From NCBI GenBank assembly GCA_963995525.1, contig OZ023214.1, positions 47,458,049 through 47,522,048 of the forward strand: a DNA stretch of 64,000 nucleotides, in the 5' to 3' direction. This DNA comes from Escarpia spicata (lineage: Eukaryota; Annelida; Polychaeta; Sabellida; Siboglinidae). Under the pieces are notes generated by a model that saw only the letters and a list, made by a program, of their open reading frames with translations, ran no database searches and was not told the origin of the DNA. This document shows positions 1 through 10,720 of the stretch, piece by piece (position 1 is the first letter of the stretch; every line of letters starts with the position of its first letter). Both the position numbers and the translations under genes were made by a program.

Positions 1-222
1 AGATGGTGGTTACCCGCAATTTTCCATAATTATGACAGTTGAGTGTCACTGGGGTCCCACGCTCAACGCCCGGTATATTGGCGGGGTGTAGATCAACACT
101 GCCGTAAGTGTGACGTAACATGGAATTACTGGCGACTGAAAATGTCATGCATTAGACGCTCGCCCCTGCTGTTCTGTGACGCTCGGAAATGTACTGGTTA
201 GTGAGATATATCGCATTCTTCT

Positions 223-424
223 TAGCAGCAATTAAGGGTACATTCTATAAACCTATATTATTCACGAATAGTAGATTGTCGTATAAAGAAACTTATATAA
301 GAAGGCGAATGCAATTGGTTGTTTAGCAGCAATTATGGGTACATTCTATAAACCTATATTATTCACGAATAGTAGATTGTCGTATAAAGAAACTTATATA
401 AGAAGGCGAACGCAGTTGGTTGTT
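223..424. repeat. 101-bp tandem duplication, two copies
   Basis: A unit starting TAGCAGCAATTA at 223 recurs at 324 and the second copy runs to about 424. The two copies differ at only a few positions by eye (for example AAGGG versus ATGGG, GAATGCAATT versus GAACGCAGTT). The near identity indicates a recent duplication. No coding content is apparent. Confidence 0.9.
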
Positions 425-715
425 TTGCTTTTATATTTATATAAATTCATGTAATTTATACACAATTGAAGTGTGGCGTACAGTGTAGCAACATGTTCAT
501 TCAAACACAAAGAACCCTTCAACAGCTAACGCCGGCGGGGTAACACTTTCGTGATAACAGATACCACGAGAAAGAGATTCGTTCGTCTATTAGGCGTAGA
601 TGTAAATAAACATGACCTAAACCCAACCTTGATACAGACTGAGAACATCATATTTCGTAAAAGTATCAATACGTAGTTCGTTACCCTCGAATAAGGTTTG
701 ACTTTCAAAAGTATG

Positions 716-772
716 ACTGCCAGACTGCCAGACTGCCAGACTGCCAGACTGCCAGACTGCCAGACTGGCTGA
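716..772. repeat. 8-bp minisatellite (CCAGACTG)n
   Basis: About six head-to-tail copies of CCAGACTG are followed by CTGACTGA-like decay. The minus-strand frame through it reads as repeated Trp-Gln-Ser-Gly and Leu-Ala-Val blocks, which is a by-product of the repeat and not a protein signature. Confidence 0.9.
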
Positions 773-1482
773 CTGACTGACTTACTGGCTCGCTCGATCA
801 TTAACTCAAAATTCACACTAACACAATCGCTCATCCGCGTACTAAATAAAAAGTCACTCGCTTTAAATAAGTCATTCATCCAGTCAATCATTCAATCACT
901 TATTCAATTATTCAACCACTGGTTCTTTCACTCACTCTCCCAATTTGTCTCCCCTTTCGTCTTCCGAGGCCCCTCGATAGGTTACACTTTTTTTGTCACA
1001 CAATCATGGTATCTTATAAGGGTCATCTCAAAGCATCGCTGTATGAGGGCAAATAAAGTTGTTTTTGCTAGGGAAGGGTTAGCCGCTGTTTCAATAAATA
1101 AAAAAACATGAATAATTTTCGTTAGTTAATAACGGTGATATTAAAAAGAACAACACTTGTTATCATATTCTGCTGCAATCGTTCTATATCATGTATACAT
1201 CTGTGTGAAATGTCATGATACACGGAGAATGGAGGATGATAGTGTGTTCACGGGTATCCAATGTTAAAATGTTTCATGTATTGGGACGGGTCTGAAGTTA
1301 AACTACAGCAATTTGTTTTAGCGTCCAACAACGATGCTTTCAGACGAACCCTTACCATCTGGTGAAGTTTCATTATAACCTTTTACGCCGGAAAGAATTA
1401 CTCTACAGGTTGGTCTACACTTGTCCAACAAACAGACGATGTCCTCTGTGCAATTCAGCGGGCACCAGCCACGACGCCGAGT

Positions 1483-2558
1483 CTACACAACACCTGTCCT
1501 GAGATCGCCTATCCCGAGACACGCGCCGTCTCGGTGCTTCACGAGGAGTGACATCCTAGAGAAGGTCTTTGCACAAGTCTCGCAGCAATATTTCTTGACG
1601 TCGGAGTGCGTCTGCAGGTGGGCGCGCAGGTTCGATCGGTCGGCGAAGGCACGGCCACAGTGGGGACACGAGAACGGTTTCTCCCCGGTGTGAGTCCTCA
1701 GGTGTCCCTGAAGCAGCCATGGCCGGGAGAACGCCTTGCCGCACACGTGGCACTTGCACGGCAGCGTGTGCGTGCGGATGTGCATCTTGAGCGCGCCGAG
1801 TGACGTGTACGTCTTCTCGCAGAACTTGCACGAGAACTCGCGGCACGCCTCGCTGTTGCCGCAGTGGAATTCGCGGTGTTTCGCGAGGCCGTTGAGGGTA
1901 GAATAGCTCTTGCTGCAAGCGGAGCATTGGTACCGCGGTGGATGGGGTGGACGTGAGTCCTTCCCCGTATGTCCCAGCATCCCGTCTGTCTCCGCCGACA
2001 CCGGTTCGGGGTCTGGCCCTAACTTGTCCGCTGTCCGGAGTAAATGCGGACTTCTGCACCCGAGATTGTTTAGGTACCGGACAAATTCGTCACCTGTTGC
2101 AGTTAAGTGATCCGCGTGAAGACGCCGTGATGGAGATAGCAGTAGATGGCCATACATATCATTATAACTGGGATGCTGCATTAACGCGTGCAGCGGAGAA
2201 AACGGTAACATCGGCGACGTCACGGGATGATGGTGATGCTGGTGATGAGGATGATGCCGACGCCGAAACAGTTCGGAGTTTTCCAGCCGACTAAACGCGG
2301 GATGGAAGAAGCGAGGGAGACTGGCTGTCGTCACGGAGCGGTGGTCTTTGAAGGAGATAGTGTCCACAGCGGGCACCGATAATCGACCGCTGACTTCCTC
2401 GGCGGACTCCGGACACCCGCATCCGGGCATGGGCGACACATCCCCCTGGGGCGGATGAGATTTCCCGACAGGAGTGACGGCTTCCGTCGGGAACTTTGTA
2501 GTGAGATCGCATGCCACTGACCCTCGTCGCCTTGCCGCACCGGGAGCTGTGACGCCGC
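1483..2558 (-). CDS. Snail-family zinc-finger repressor, paralogue A, exon 2
   Basis: Main coding exon of a Snail/Scratch-superfamily C2H2 transcription factor. In animals these proteins bind E2-box DNA (CAGGTG) in the nucleus and repress targets in mesoderm, cell-movement and neural programmes. Joined to exon 1 (4563-4749), the product is 420 aa. This exon supplies residue 63 onward: a low-complexity middle with a His-rich run near [13 protein letters not shown], then five fingers at roughly 272-295, 304-326, 330-352, 358-380 and 386-409. Fingers 1-4 are C2H2 and finger 5 is C2HC (H404, C409), the usual Snail arrangement. The acceptor reads CTCTCTTTCAG before GCGGCGTC, phase 1, matching the exon 1 donor. 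I see no PxDLS CtBP-binding motif. Fingers 2-4 are almost identical in DNA to paralogue B, but the rest is not. Snail is favoured over Scratch because of the five-finger layout and the finger sequences, but orthology to Snail1 or Snail2 is not assignable by eye. Confidence 0.95.
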
Positions 2559-4562
2559 CTGAAAGAGAGTAATTAAAATCGTTGTTAATCACCTGTTAAT
2601 TATCGCATATACGCTATGTGATTGTTGCTTCCCACCGCGCACGGTTGGATCGCTTATCTGCAGCCGGCCGCAGAGAGCTTTAATCAAGCGCCACCGAACG
2701 TCTGATGGTCGAATTAAGCGGTTTGAAGAGCACTCAGCTTATCTTGAGCCACTGAGATGGCGGAATGTCCTTTGTCGCGCAAGCTAAGACTCTCCTCGAA
2801 AGCAACACTGCCCCAGACGTTGTGATAGGTACGTGATTTATTTCTACGGCATAATAGGTATTATTTCTTGTGAACTTGGTATCTTCGTAAATATTGGCTG
2901 GTTGTTTAGAAGAAGACCCAAAGATAAAGCACGTTCGATGCATGACATATGCATGGGTGTTACAAAGCATAACTATAAAACGCATGGCTGCTTCCTAACC
3001 AATGTTAATAAAAATGTGGCTTTTAGATACATGATGAGTGCATGGATATATTTTTCTTTGTTATATCAAAATGCAAAATTCTAACAACACATATTGCAAT
3101 AGAATGTATAAGTAACAATCCCTACATTCTGTATATTTGAATAAACAGCTCCAGGATAGATTATCTGGCCAATTGTGCAGATTGATTTCGTTGCTGAGAC
3201 CAAACCTGCATTATAGTGTCATAGACCTATAACTAACACGTTTAGTCGTGCGTAATCAGGAAGTCACAAAGCCACAGAAAACCGGCCTTTCTCTCAAATT
3301 AAAGAACACTGTTCTGGAATAACAAGTTACCTAGATATAATTAGTTAAATAGATTGCTGCCTTCAAAGATACAATAAGTGTTCAGTTCTTGATATTCAAC
3401 AACCCAAGAGAACATCACTGTTGCATCAACTCTTTATAATTCACTCCTTGTTGTACAGCGCCAATATAGGAAACATAATACAAATTCGTTGTCACAAGAA
3501 CACTCTTCTTTTTACCCTTAATCTCCTGTTGTATTCTTTATAATTCTTGAATACTTTAATACGACATACTAATTTTGTAATTGTGCCAGCATTTTGTTAT
3601 GATATTATACCCCTGTGTCAAGGTTTCCGAGTATTTGTGGGCGATAGAAATGTTATATTTATTATTACTATTTTGTTATTTTTGTTACTATTATTTGTTA
3701 TTATTGATAGCCGTGGAACGTATCAGTCGCCACGTAACTTGCACTGATTAAAATCACACCCATATATGCAATATCGAGTTCTGTAATTACAGGTGATGCA
3801 TACATAGGAGGAATGTATTTACTTCCAATTATGTATTGGAAGTATTTACTTCCAATTATGATGCAGATACTTTAATGCGTTTACTACTTCCTATTCGAAC
3901 CATTTTCTCCCCATGCACAGGTTTCACAATCCATGGTATCAACTTATGATGCGTCACATCAGTCAATGGACAACTTAATTGTTGTCAAAATAGTATTGTT
4001 GCCGCTAATGCCTCAATGGTAGTAATTGTATATGCCATAAAATAAAAGCACTTCTAATCATCGTTCTTTGGGAGACAAAGCGGAGACAACGCCATTGACA
4101 GAGGCGTTGAGGTGGTCTCGTCATCAACAACATTCCGAGAATTTAGTACTAAACCCAACATGTAATCAGCACGCCCTTTTCACGTCGTTGTGAACTGAGG
4201 CATTGTATAGATGTCTATCGTATGATATAGTAGATAAGATTCCTGAAGCCTAAGTTCGTAAACAAAATGGTATGTCACGAACAAACATACATTTTAGCAT
4301 ATAAAAGTTGTTACAGTACTCTGTGAAATTAATAGTAAATAGTGTTTCGTTATATTTCATAGACACATTTCTTTGCAAAAGAAAGAAACAAGAGGGCACC
4401 GAATGTTCAGTCAATTAAAGATTCGTGACTCAGAAATGTAGCTACATTTCCTATAATAAAAACGAGATTTTAAAAACATGTCATAAGTGCGTTGTGTAGT
4501 GCAGTGAACCTATAAAACATGTTAGGTTGTTGAGTACGTAGACTTAATCCGGTGTAACTTAC
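2559..4562 (-). other. Phase-1 intron of Snail gene A
   Basis: The donor is CATG|GTAAGT (intron begins at 4562) and the acceptor is CTTTCAG| (intron ends at 2559). The 2,004-bp intron is AT-rich apart from a more balanced block at about 2590-2800. A CACCTG E2-box, the consensus site of Snail proteins, lies at 2590-2595 close to the acceptor. Apart from that single motif, nothing gene-like is seen inside. Confidence 0.85.
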
Positions 4563-4749
4563 CATGACTGACGTCATCAGAGTGAGGTGTTGTCTGTGGT
4601 TCCACCGAGTCCCTTCCGTCGACCCGGGTCGGGGTCCTGTCTTCTCCGCCTGCCCAACTCCCTACATCGATGGCCGGGCTACAGGGAGGCGTCCCACCGA
4701 GAACTCGCGGCTTCTTGTTGTGCTTCTTTATGAGGAAGGCACGCGGCAT
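4563..4749 (-). CDS. Snail paralogue A, exon 1 (SNAG domain)
   Basis: This short first coding exon encodes 62 codons plus one base. It begins MPRAFLIKKHNKK, a canonical SNAG peptide, the histone-tail-like N terminus by which Snail and Gfi proteins recruit LSD1/CoREST-type corepressors. The start at 4749 is preferred over an upstream in-frame ATG at 4770 because SNAG works only at the extreme N terminus, and the base at -3 is A. The exon ends ...SerHis-G at a consensus donor GTAAGT. The split Gly codon is completed by exon 2 without a frame change. The remainder is Pro-, Asp- and Ser-rich and has no resemblance to exon 1 of paralogue B. Confidence 0.93.
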
Positions 4750-5340
4750 TTTCCCGCTTCCCTGTCCCACTGTCTTCCCGATTCCCTCTCAAGGGAACGT
4801 TAACGTCTGTTCGTTTTTTTTAGTGCCAACTAGTGTCAGACTGAACCTTTGTAATATCGGTCAAACGTCTTCAACAACTAGTAGGCGCCAGTGTCGTGCG
4901 ACGCGGTTAAAGAATAATGTCCCTTAGTTGTAGACAGACCTGGGTTAATTTGGCGCAGCAGCAGCGACAAACGAGAGCATGCTATCTGCGAACAGCGCTC
5001 ACTGCAGCGTTGAGTACCGCGACACAAAACATCACCGCTACCCGCTCGCTGAATGGCATGCCGCTCCGCCAATCAGCACCCGCGTCGCTTCACGTCTGAC
5101 CAATCAGCGCGGCGAGTAAATATAGCTGCGGCTTTGCGTAACCGGAGAGCAGATGATTCCCGAGTGGAACAGGTGTTTAGCAGCGGGCTGCGGCGGCGCT
5201 CGCGACGTGAATGCGATCGGTTGAGTGCGCCCATTAGAAGAAGGGCACGCGACAAGCAGTTGTCTTCGGTGGACAAAGCCGGGAAAAAACGCACGCAGTA
5301 CTCTGCGCGTGCCACCGCATGGGCTCTGTGACGGAATGTG
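4750..5340 (-). promoter_or_regulatory. CpG-containing 5' region and candidate promoter of Snail gene A
   Basis: The sequence upstream of the gene A start switches from AT-rich to CpG-containing. On the plus strand it carries two CCAAT boxes (5069-5073 and 5100-5104, both followed by CAG), so inverted relative to the gene. A TATA-like TATATTTA lies on the minus strand at 5124-5117, and a CAGGTG E2-box at 5170-5175. The transcription start is not determined. The E2-box could support autoregulation or repression by the paralogue, but a single hexamer is weak evidence. Confidence 0.5.
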
Positions 5341-7259
5341 GAGTTGTGGCAAATAACGATCGCAGCAGGTTTTCTGAAGTGGTTCGGCTGAATGGGATAG
5401 TTGATGATGCAGGCGTATTTAATGTGCATCAGCATAATATGAAGTACCCTTATTTGGGAACCACATAATTAATTAATTAACTTACTTAGGAGCTGGCAAT
5501 GTGTAAGGCTGTGTAACTTGACGCAAATCCTGCTTGCTATGTTTAGCTTGTATAAGATTATTTCAAAACACAATGATAATGCTGATACGTTTGCGATAAC
5601 CAACGTTTTCGTCTTCTTTGCCTTTATGTTTCGTCACCTACTGCAGAACACAGATATACTACAGAAATAGCAACGTCAATGTAATCCATAGCTCAAGCAG
5701 ATCAACACGACTTCACAGTTGGACTGTTAGAACCAAGGCGATGCTTACTGCCTACTAATCAGTGCGTAAAATAATATATTCTTCAAATGTCACACGTCAC
5801 GAATCGTAGGATCTAATGCATAAATTGAACATGTCTTTTGTGTTTCTGCTGTTTCTGTTGTGAACTGAGAAACACTCATTAATACGCAGCTCACGACTAC
5901 GCAGCGTGTGTTTGAGGTAGATGTGAGTGCTTCTCTCGTAACCTTGCTGTAACCTTGCGTTGCACAAACTAATAATAATAAACATGACATGCTGGTAATG
6001 CTAAGTTGTTCTAGGTGACACGCCAACTCGATTGCTGGTGTTACACAGCAAAGTACATGGTCGCGTCGATAAGAACATGACAGTAATACAAAACTAGAAA
6101 AAAAACCAGCATTACCAGAAACTTGACACCCTGTTATACGATTGCTGTGGGTAATTTCCACTTCACCAGCTGTCGATGAATTCTCCTTCAAAGCTCGCCA
6201 GTCGCAACACAAACAAAAGCGACCCCCGTCGGCAACATGTGTAATTGTGACTCGTTAGGTGTGACATCCAACATAGACTCTCCGTGCATGGGGGCTTTGA
6301 GACGCATAAGGACGTCTAATGTTTGCATTTATTTAAAGTTATTCTGCTGGTAAAGTTGGCTAACAATTATAATTCTTTTAAGTATAGTCAACGCTGTGGT
6401 GTTCCTAATTAAGTGTTTTGTTTCGTTTTGCAAGAAAACATAAACATAATTAAAATGTTCCTTAAAATCATTACAACATACAAATAGCCTTATAGATTAC
6501 ATATATGCAAATTAGAAGGAAAATATTACACTTTGAGAAATGTCCACAAAACCTCAACATGTCGTATTACTATGAGAAAATAAGACTGTTTTATTTCCCC
6601 TATATTTTCAGTGTGTATTGTTAGCCTCGGGTGAACACTGGTTCGATAATAGTATTATCATAATAAATGTTTGGATTTGTATATCGTGATGATTTATGGT
6701 GGGACTCCAATCACTATATATAGTGTCTTTCTTTCTTTCTAGTCTTAAAATGCATAATTGGTGTTCAAAAGTAAAATAATGTTATAGGGACTAATGTTGA
6801 TGTTTGAGTCTATTTCAAAATGTGTATTTCATACGACAATAAGTATATTAATAACGCTTTAAAGTAATATGTTATCAGCATGCATGTAATAGACTTCACT
6901 TTAACATTCGCTAATTAATTATTTTTTTATTTCAGTAATACGAAATGGGCAAACGTTAGCTTGGCATCAGGCTGTCTTCGTTTTGGATCCCAAACAAAAT
7001 CAAATATATTCTCTCATCCAGTTTGAAAGGTAGCCTTTTGTTCTTGAAAAAATAAGTGTAAGAAGTCACTTTGGCGAGGATTCGTGATCTCACACGACTG
7101 GACACGACTCAAAAACATAGCAATTACACTATGCTATGCAGTGGTCAAACACACCATGCACGTCTGGGCACATCGCTGAACAATAACACCTGTCACTTTG
7201 TTCAACAATACACACCTGTCACTTTGTTCAACAATACACACCTGTAATAAATCATAGTC
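5341..7259. other. AT-rich intergenic DNA, no gene seen
   Basis: Start of the roughly 30-kb gene-free interval between the two Snail promoters. I find no exon-like open frame and no repeat family here, except a short tandem duplication of a 26-bp unit (ACACACCTGTCACTTTG...) at about 7187-7245. Confidence 0.55.
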
Positions 7260-7760
7260 TATCCGTCTACAAAGTGCCGCCGACAAACCGGCATATTCTT
7301 TAATATTCCCTAATGACTAGCAACCAGCGACCCGTGTTACAATTCCTTCCGCCCACCTGGTAACCCGATAGCTGTCCGAGAATTTCCACCCCACGCGATC
7401 GAAGTCGCCGAAGAGACGAGACAATTGCTACGGCGACATCTCCATAAATGGCCTCAACTGCGCTCTCATCGGCGGCAGATTGCAAACAATATATTAATAC
7501 ATGTACAATTACGGGCGGTTGCGGCCGGCGTGTGTAATTAGGCACGGGAAAGAACAATTCAACAGACGTGTCAGGTGTTCATGTAGGAACGACACCACGG
7601 CGAAAAATGATCGATGTTTCTGTTGACGACTGTGTACGTCTTAGCGCTGCTAATGTGATATGATTGAGCAATTAACCGGGTAATTAATTGCGGCAGTTAA
7701 AACGTCTGCATTTAATTAGCGGCGATGTTTGCACACGATGTTTGCACCGAAGATGTCGTG
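7260..7760. promoter_or_regulatory. CpG-containing island with homeodomain-type TAATTA motifs
   Basis: This block is more GC-balanced than its surroundings. It contains several TAATTA/TTAATTA cores near 7530-7715 and no plausible exon. It resembles a developmental enhancer in composition only. Cross-species conservation would be needed to support that, so the call is an inference. Confidence 0.25.
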
Positions 7761-8059
7761 AGATCATTGTACAAGGCGTGTAGGCAAGCTGTAGAGCGAT
7801 GGCTATTGTCGAGTGTATGGGCGTGTACAGTATATTGAGAACTTATACCTGTTTTGTTTTAAAATGTAATGTTTCATATCAATGTAATGTTTCATGTCAA
7901 ATTTCTGTGTTCGTTCCTTTGTCTTACGGTGTCATCAATATCAATTATTTTCAAACGTTCTTTCAAGTTTATTTAGGTTTAGCATTTAATTAACTTTTGG
8001 TTAGCTTGTCAGCCGCTCTGAGACTGTTGATACACAAACATCCAGCATTGTCTTTTGCC

Positions 8060-8216
8060 AGATACTCATTCATACAGCTGAGTGAACTGGAGCAATGTGG
8101 AGTGAACGAACTTGCCCAACGTTCGACGCGGCAGCACAGGATTCGAACCCGGGTTCTCATGATTGAGAGTACGATGCTATACCAATTATGCATGTACCAT
8201 TGCGCTGTACAGATTT
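8060..8216 (-). repeat. tRNA-derived SINE copy
   Basis: The minus strand carries a tRNA-like head with an exact Pol III B-box GGTTCGAATCC (8149-8139). It is followed by a body containing the reverse of CATTCATACAGCTGAGTG..., a segment familiar from widespread invertebrate tRNA-SINEs. The same head recurs at 18001-18168. The anticodon region does not fold as a functional tRNA, so this is a SINE and not a tRNA gene. Confidence 0.6.
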
Positions 8217-8689
8217 ACCTCCTCCTAAAGTAAGCCACGGAGATAGTGAATATAGCCATCCTGTCGTAGACTTACATCAGAGACAATACTCACACTGACA
8301 GGTACGCACATAAAACGTGCCTACAAAAACATCTGCCTGACCACACACATCCGAAGCGAGGGGCGGGCGGTCCGGCCCATTTGGCTGCCGATGCACCTGA
8401 CTTCTAACCCCGGGGCGGAGAACAATGCCGACGAGACGACCCATTGACGAGGCTATCAGTCGCCGGGTTGACCTCGCTTGCCCGCGGCGACATCGAAGCG
8501 GTCGGCGCGGTGCATCGACTGCTGGAGGTGCGCGCACCGACGGACGGGGCAATATGCAGCGCGCGAGGTGAATATGACCTCGACAAGAGCACGTGTAGTA
8601 AATACAAAATTAAGATGTTGATGACGGGAATGACAATTAAATGTTCTTATATACAGTTCGGTCAACATTATATGGTTATGATGATTATT

Positions 8690-8785
8690 ACATGATGGTG
8701 GTGATGATGACGATTATTATTATTATAACAATACATTATATAGCGCCCCACCCCAACAATTGTTATGGGGCTTTACAATGTTTCA
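8690..8785 (-). repeat. SINE/LINE-type 3' tail (GCGCTATATAA plus TTATTATTA)
   Basis: Read on the minus strand, the segment ends GGGGCGCTATATAATG followed by an ATT/TAATAA-rich tail. This is the typical 3' end of the tRNA-SINE family seen elsewhere in the window. No head is recognisable, so this is a truncated copy. Confidence 0.4.
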
Positions 8786-8789
8786 TGAA

Positions 8790-9300
8790 ATCTAACAGTT
8801 AATTATTCAGTTATATAGGAAGGGAAGATAGGGATTTATCTTGCGATGCTGCTTGCTTTCAAAGCAGTTCCTGTTTAGTTATATGGGTCGTTGTAGTCCT
8901 ATCCGAATTTACCCAACTTACAAAATGGCAATTGATTCTAACCCCGGTTTCCCGATCGACACTGAGAACGTTTCCACGCCAAGGTACTACACATCACAAC
9001 AGGCATTGCTCAATAATAATAATAATAGTAAAATCAAACTTTAGTAATACGATATAATCTGTTCGAAAAAAATCACAGAATATGCAAACTGCGTTACAAC
9101 TAGACCCTACAAGCTACCGGCATATATAGATATTCATCTACCGAAAATCACATAAAACCGGCATTTCAAAGTAGGTCCTCTTAAAAGTGTTCTCCAAAAC
9201 ATTTCCATGCAGCGTCAAAACCTAACACAGTCGAACGTTGTTTTTTCTCAAAAGTCCATGCTGGTCTAACTCCAAATCTTTATATGTCTAATAAAATAAA
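8790..9300. other. Intergenic, nothing recognised
   Basis: AT-rich sequence with no open frame that looks coding and no recognisable repeat. A short AAT run (about 9012-9028) may be the end of another retroposed tail. Confidence 0.5.
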
Positions 9301-9304
9301 TGCT

Positions 9305-9890
9305 GCTTAAACTTGCATTGTGTGATCCGCTTTGTTGAATATTACAATCAGCGATTCCGATCGTGTGCTCGACGCATTCTGAGCCCATCTGGTAGCAAGA
9401 CACGGTCGGGTGAATTGCCGCACTTGTCCGACTACGTCTGAATCAGCCACGCATATCGCGCGTAAACTATGCAAATAGAGCCATTCGATCGCTCGTTTAC
9501 GCTCCTCGCCGGCGGCTGAATGCGATATTGTTACGCCGAGCGATTCTGTCGGTGCAAGACAATGTTCGCGATAAGGTTCGCGCGTGCCAGTGTCCAACTA
9601 AACGCGCCGGTCGAGCAAGCCCCGAGCGCTTGCCTTTCGCCGCCTGCGTGAAGATATGCTACCTTATCCCCAGGCGGAGTCAACCGTCGAATATGCGTCA
9701 GGTGCAGGCACGTTTTGAAATCATTTGGCAGCGGTACACATCAACGATCCGGCATAAAGAGACATATGTCGAGTGCGGTCACGCGTGGCTGGGCACGAGG
9801 GGATACAGGTTCCTTGTTTCTGGCATTGCGACGCGCCGGGATAGAACATCTGGATCAATTCACAAAGGAAGGATGTTATATTAGTGTGTG
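9305..9890. promoter_or_regulatory. CpG-rich island with POU octamer
   Basis: This island is clearly richer in CG dinucleotides than the flanks. It contains a perfect octamer ATGCAAAT at 9469-9476, the POU-factor site. The open frames crossing it (96-118 aa) have no recognisable domain, and both strands are open at once, which is typical of GC-rich non-coding DNA. Candidate cis-regulatory module, by inference. Confidence 0.28.
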
Positions 9891-9954
9891 TTGTTTGAAG
9901 TGATATTTCTTACAAAGTTGGTTCAGTGGAGTGCTTTTTGAGCGGGTTATTTGC

Positions 9955-9970
9955 AACACACACGCACACA

Positions 9971-10005
<35 letters not shown>

Positions 10006-10014
10006 TCGCACGCA
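9955..10014. repeat. (AC)n microsatellite
   Basis: About 45 bases of CA repeat with CG-containing interruptions at both edges. The open frame through it encodes only His-Thr repeats and is not a gene. Confidence 0.95.
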
Positions 10015-10449
10015 CGAACGCACCATAATTTCTTGTTTCATTATCAACTGTTTTTAATAAGTTGTTCCGAATTCGTGCATACGGTAACTTGCAATTTTTC
10101 GTCAGACGTGTATGTGTTGTCATCGGTTTTTCCCGTCATTTAACATTATTGAGTACCTCGTTTTAATACTGCCCCACAACCAGACCACATTCAATTTCCA
10201 CCCATAATATTGCGGCATATTGATATTTAATTGTACCCCAGCACACTAACATTCATGGTCGATCAAACATTGCTAACTGCAATTATTGTATTGCACACAA
10301 ATGAGATGCCTATATATTTGCTTCTTCTTCACCAAAACGACATATGTAGTTCTGCCAGTTCACAATTATAGTCTATGCACAATTTATATTAGTACCCGGT
10401 CCTACATTCGTAATGTGAAAGGCGGACAGAACAACAAGCACTGCATGCC

Positions 10450-10720
10450 TACCATCAGATTAATGGAACGTGAAACCAACACGTGTCCGCACAACGCCCA
10501 ATTAGACGTCTCGCGCAAACAATTGAATTACACGCCGCGTCAGACACGTACAAGAACCCCCTGATCGCCCGACCGACGGGCCGGGGAGCGCGGGTGCCCG
10601 GGGCGGGGAATGGGAGAGGCCCGGACGTCGGGAGCAGATGGAAAGCGCCAAACACTGATGACTACGCCGATAAAACCGCGTGTAATTAACGCTAAGTACG
10701 CGAGAGTTGACGACTCGATC
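10450..10720. promoter_or_regulatory. GC-rich island, possible regulatory block
   Basis: A compact block peaking at about 10560-10640 (CCGACGGGCCGGGGAGCG...). It sits in AT-rich DNA, with open frames in several directions and no domain match. A non-coding CpG island or enhancer is possible. There is no direct evidence of transcription. Confidence 0.22.

Larger units (their letters stand above)
1..1482. other. AT-rich flank 3' of Snail gene A, no gene seen
   Basis: This stretch lies beyond the stop codon of Snail gene A, so its part nearest 1482 should hold that gene's 3' UTR. I saw no clear AATAAA on the minus strand in the first 500 bases after the stop. The open frames here run through simple repeats and show no family resemblance. 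Two local tandem repeats are listed separately. Confidence 0.6.

Noticed and set aside
1556..2059. A second long minus-strand frame overlapping Snail A, matched by a similar frame in Snail B (40545-41123), looked like a conserved overlapping gene
   Set aside because: The similarity follows directly from the near-identical DNA of fingers 2-4. The frame is a shifted reading of the zinc-finger codons with no start, domain or conservation outside that block.
4750..4770. In-frame ATG seven codons upstream of the SNAG start in gene A
   Set aside because: SNAG peptides function at the extreme N terminus and gene B starts exactly at MPRAFLIKK, so the downstream ATG is preferred.
8139..8216. tRNA gene on the minus strand
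   Set aside because: The B-box is perfect but the acceptor and anticodon stems do not fold, and a related head at 18.1 kb is followed by a common body. It is a SINE.
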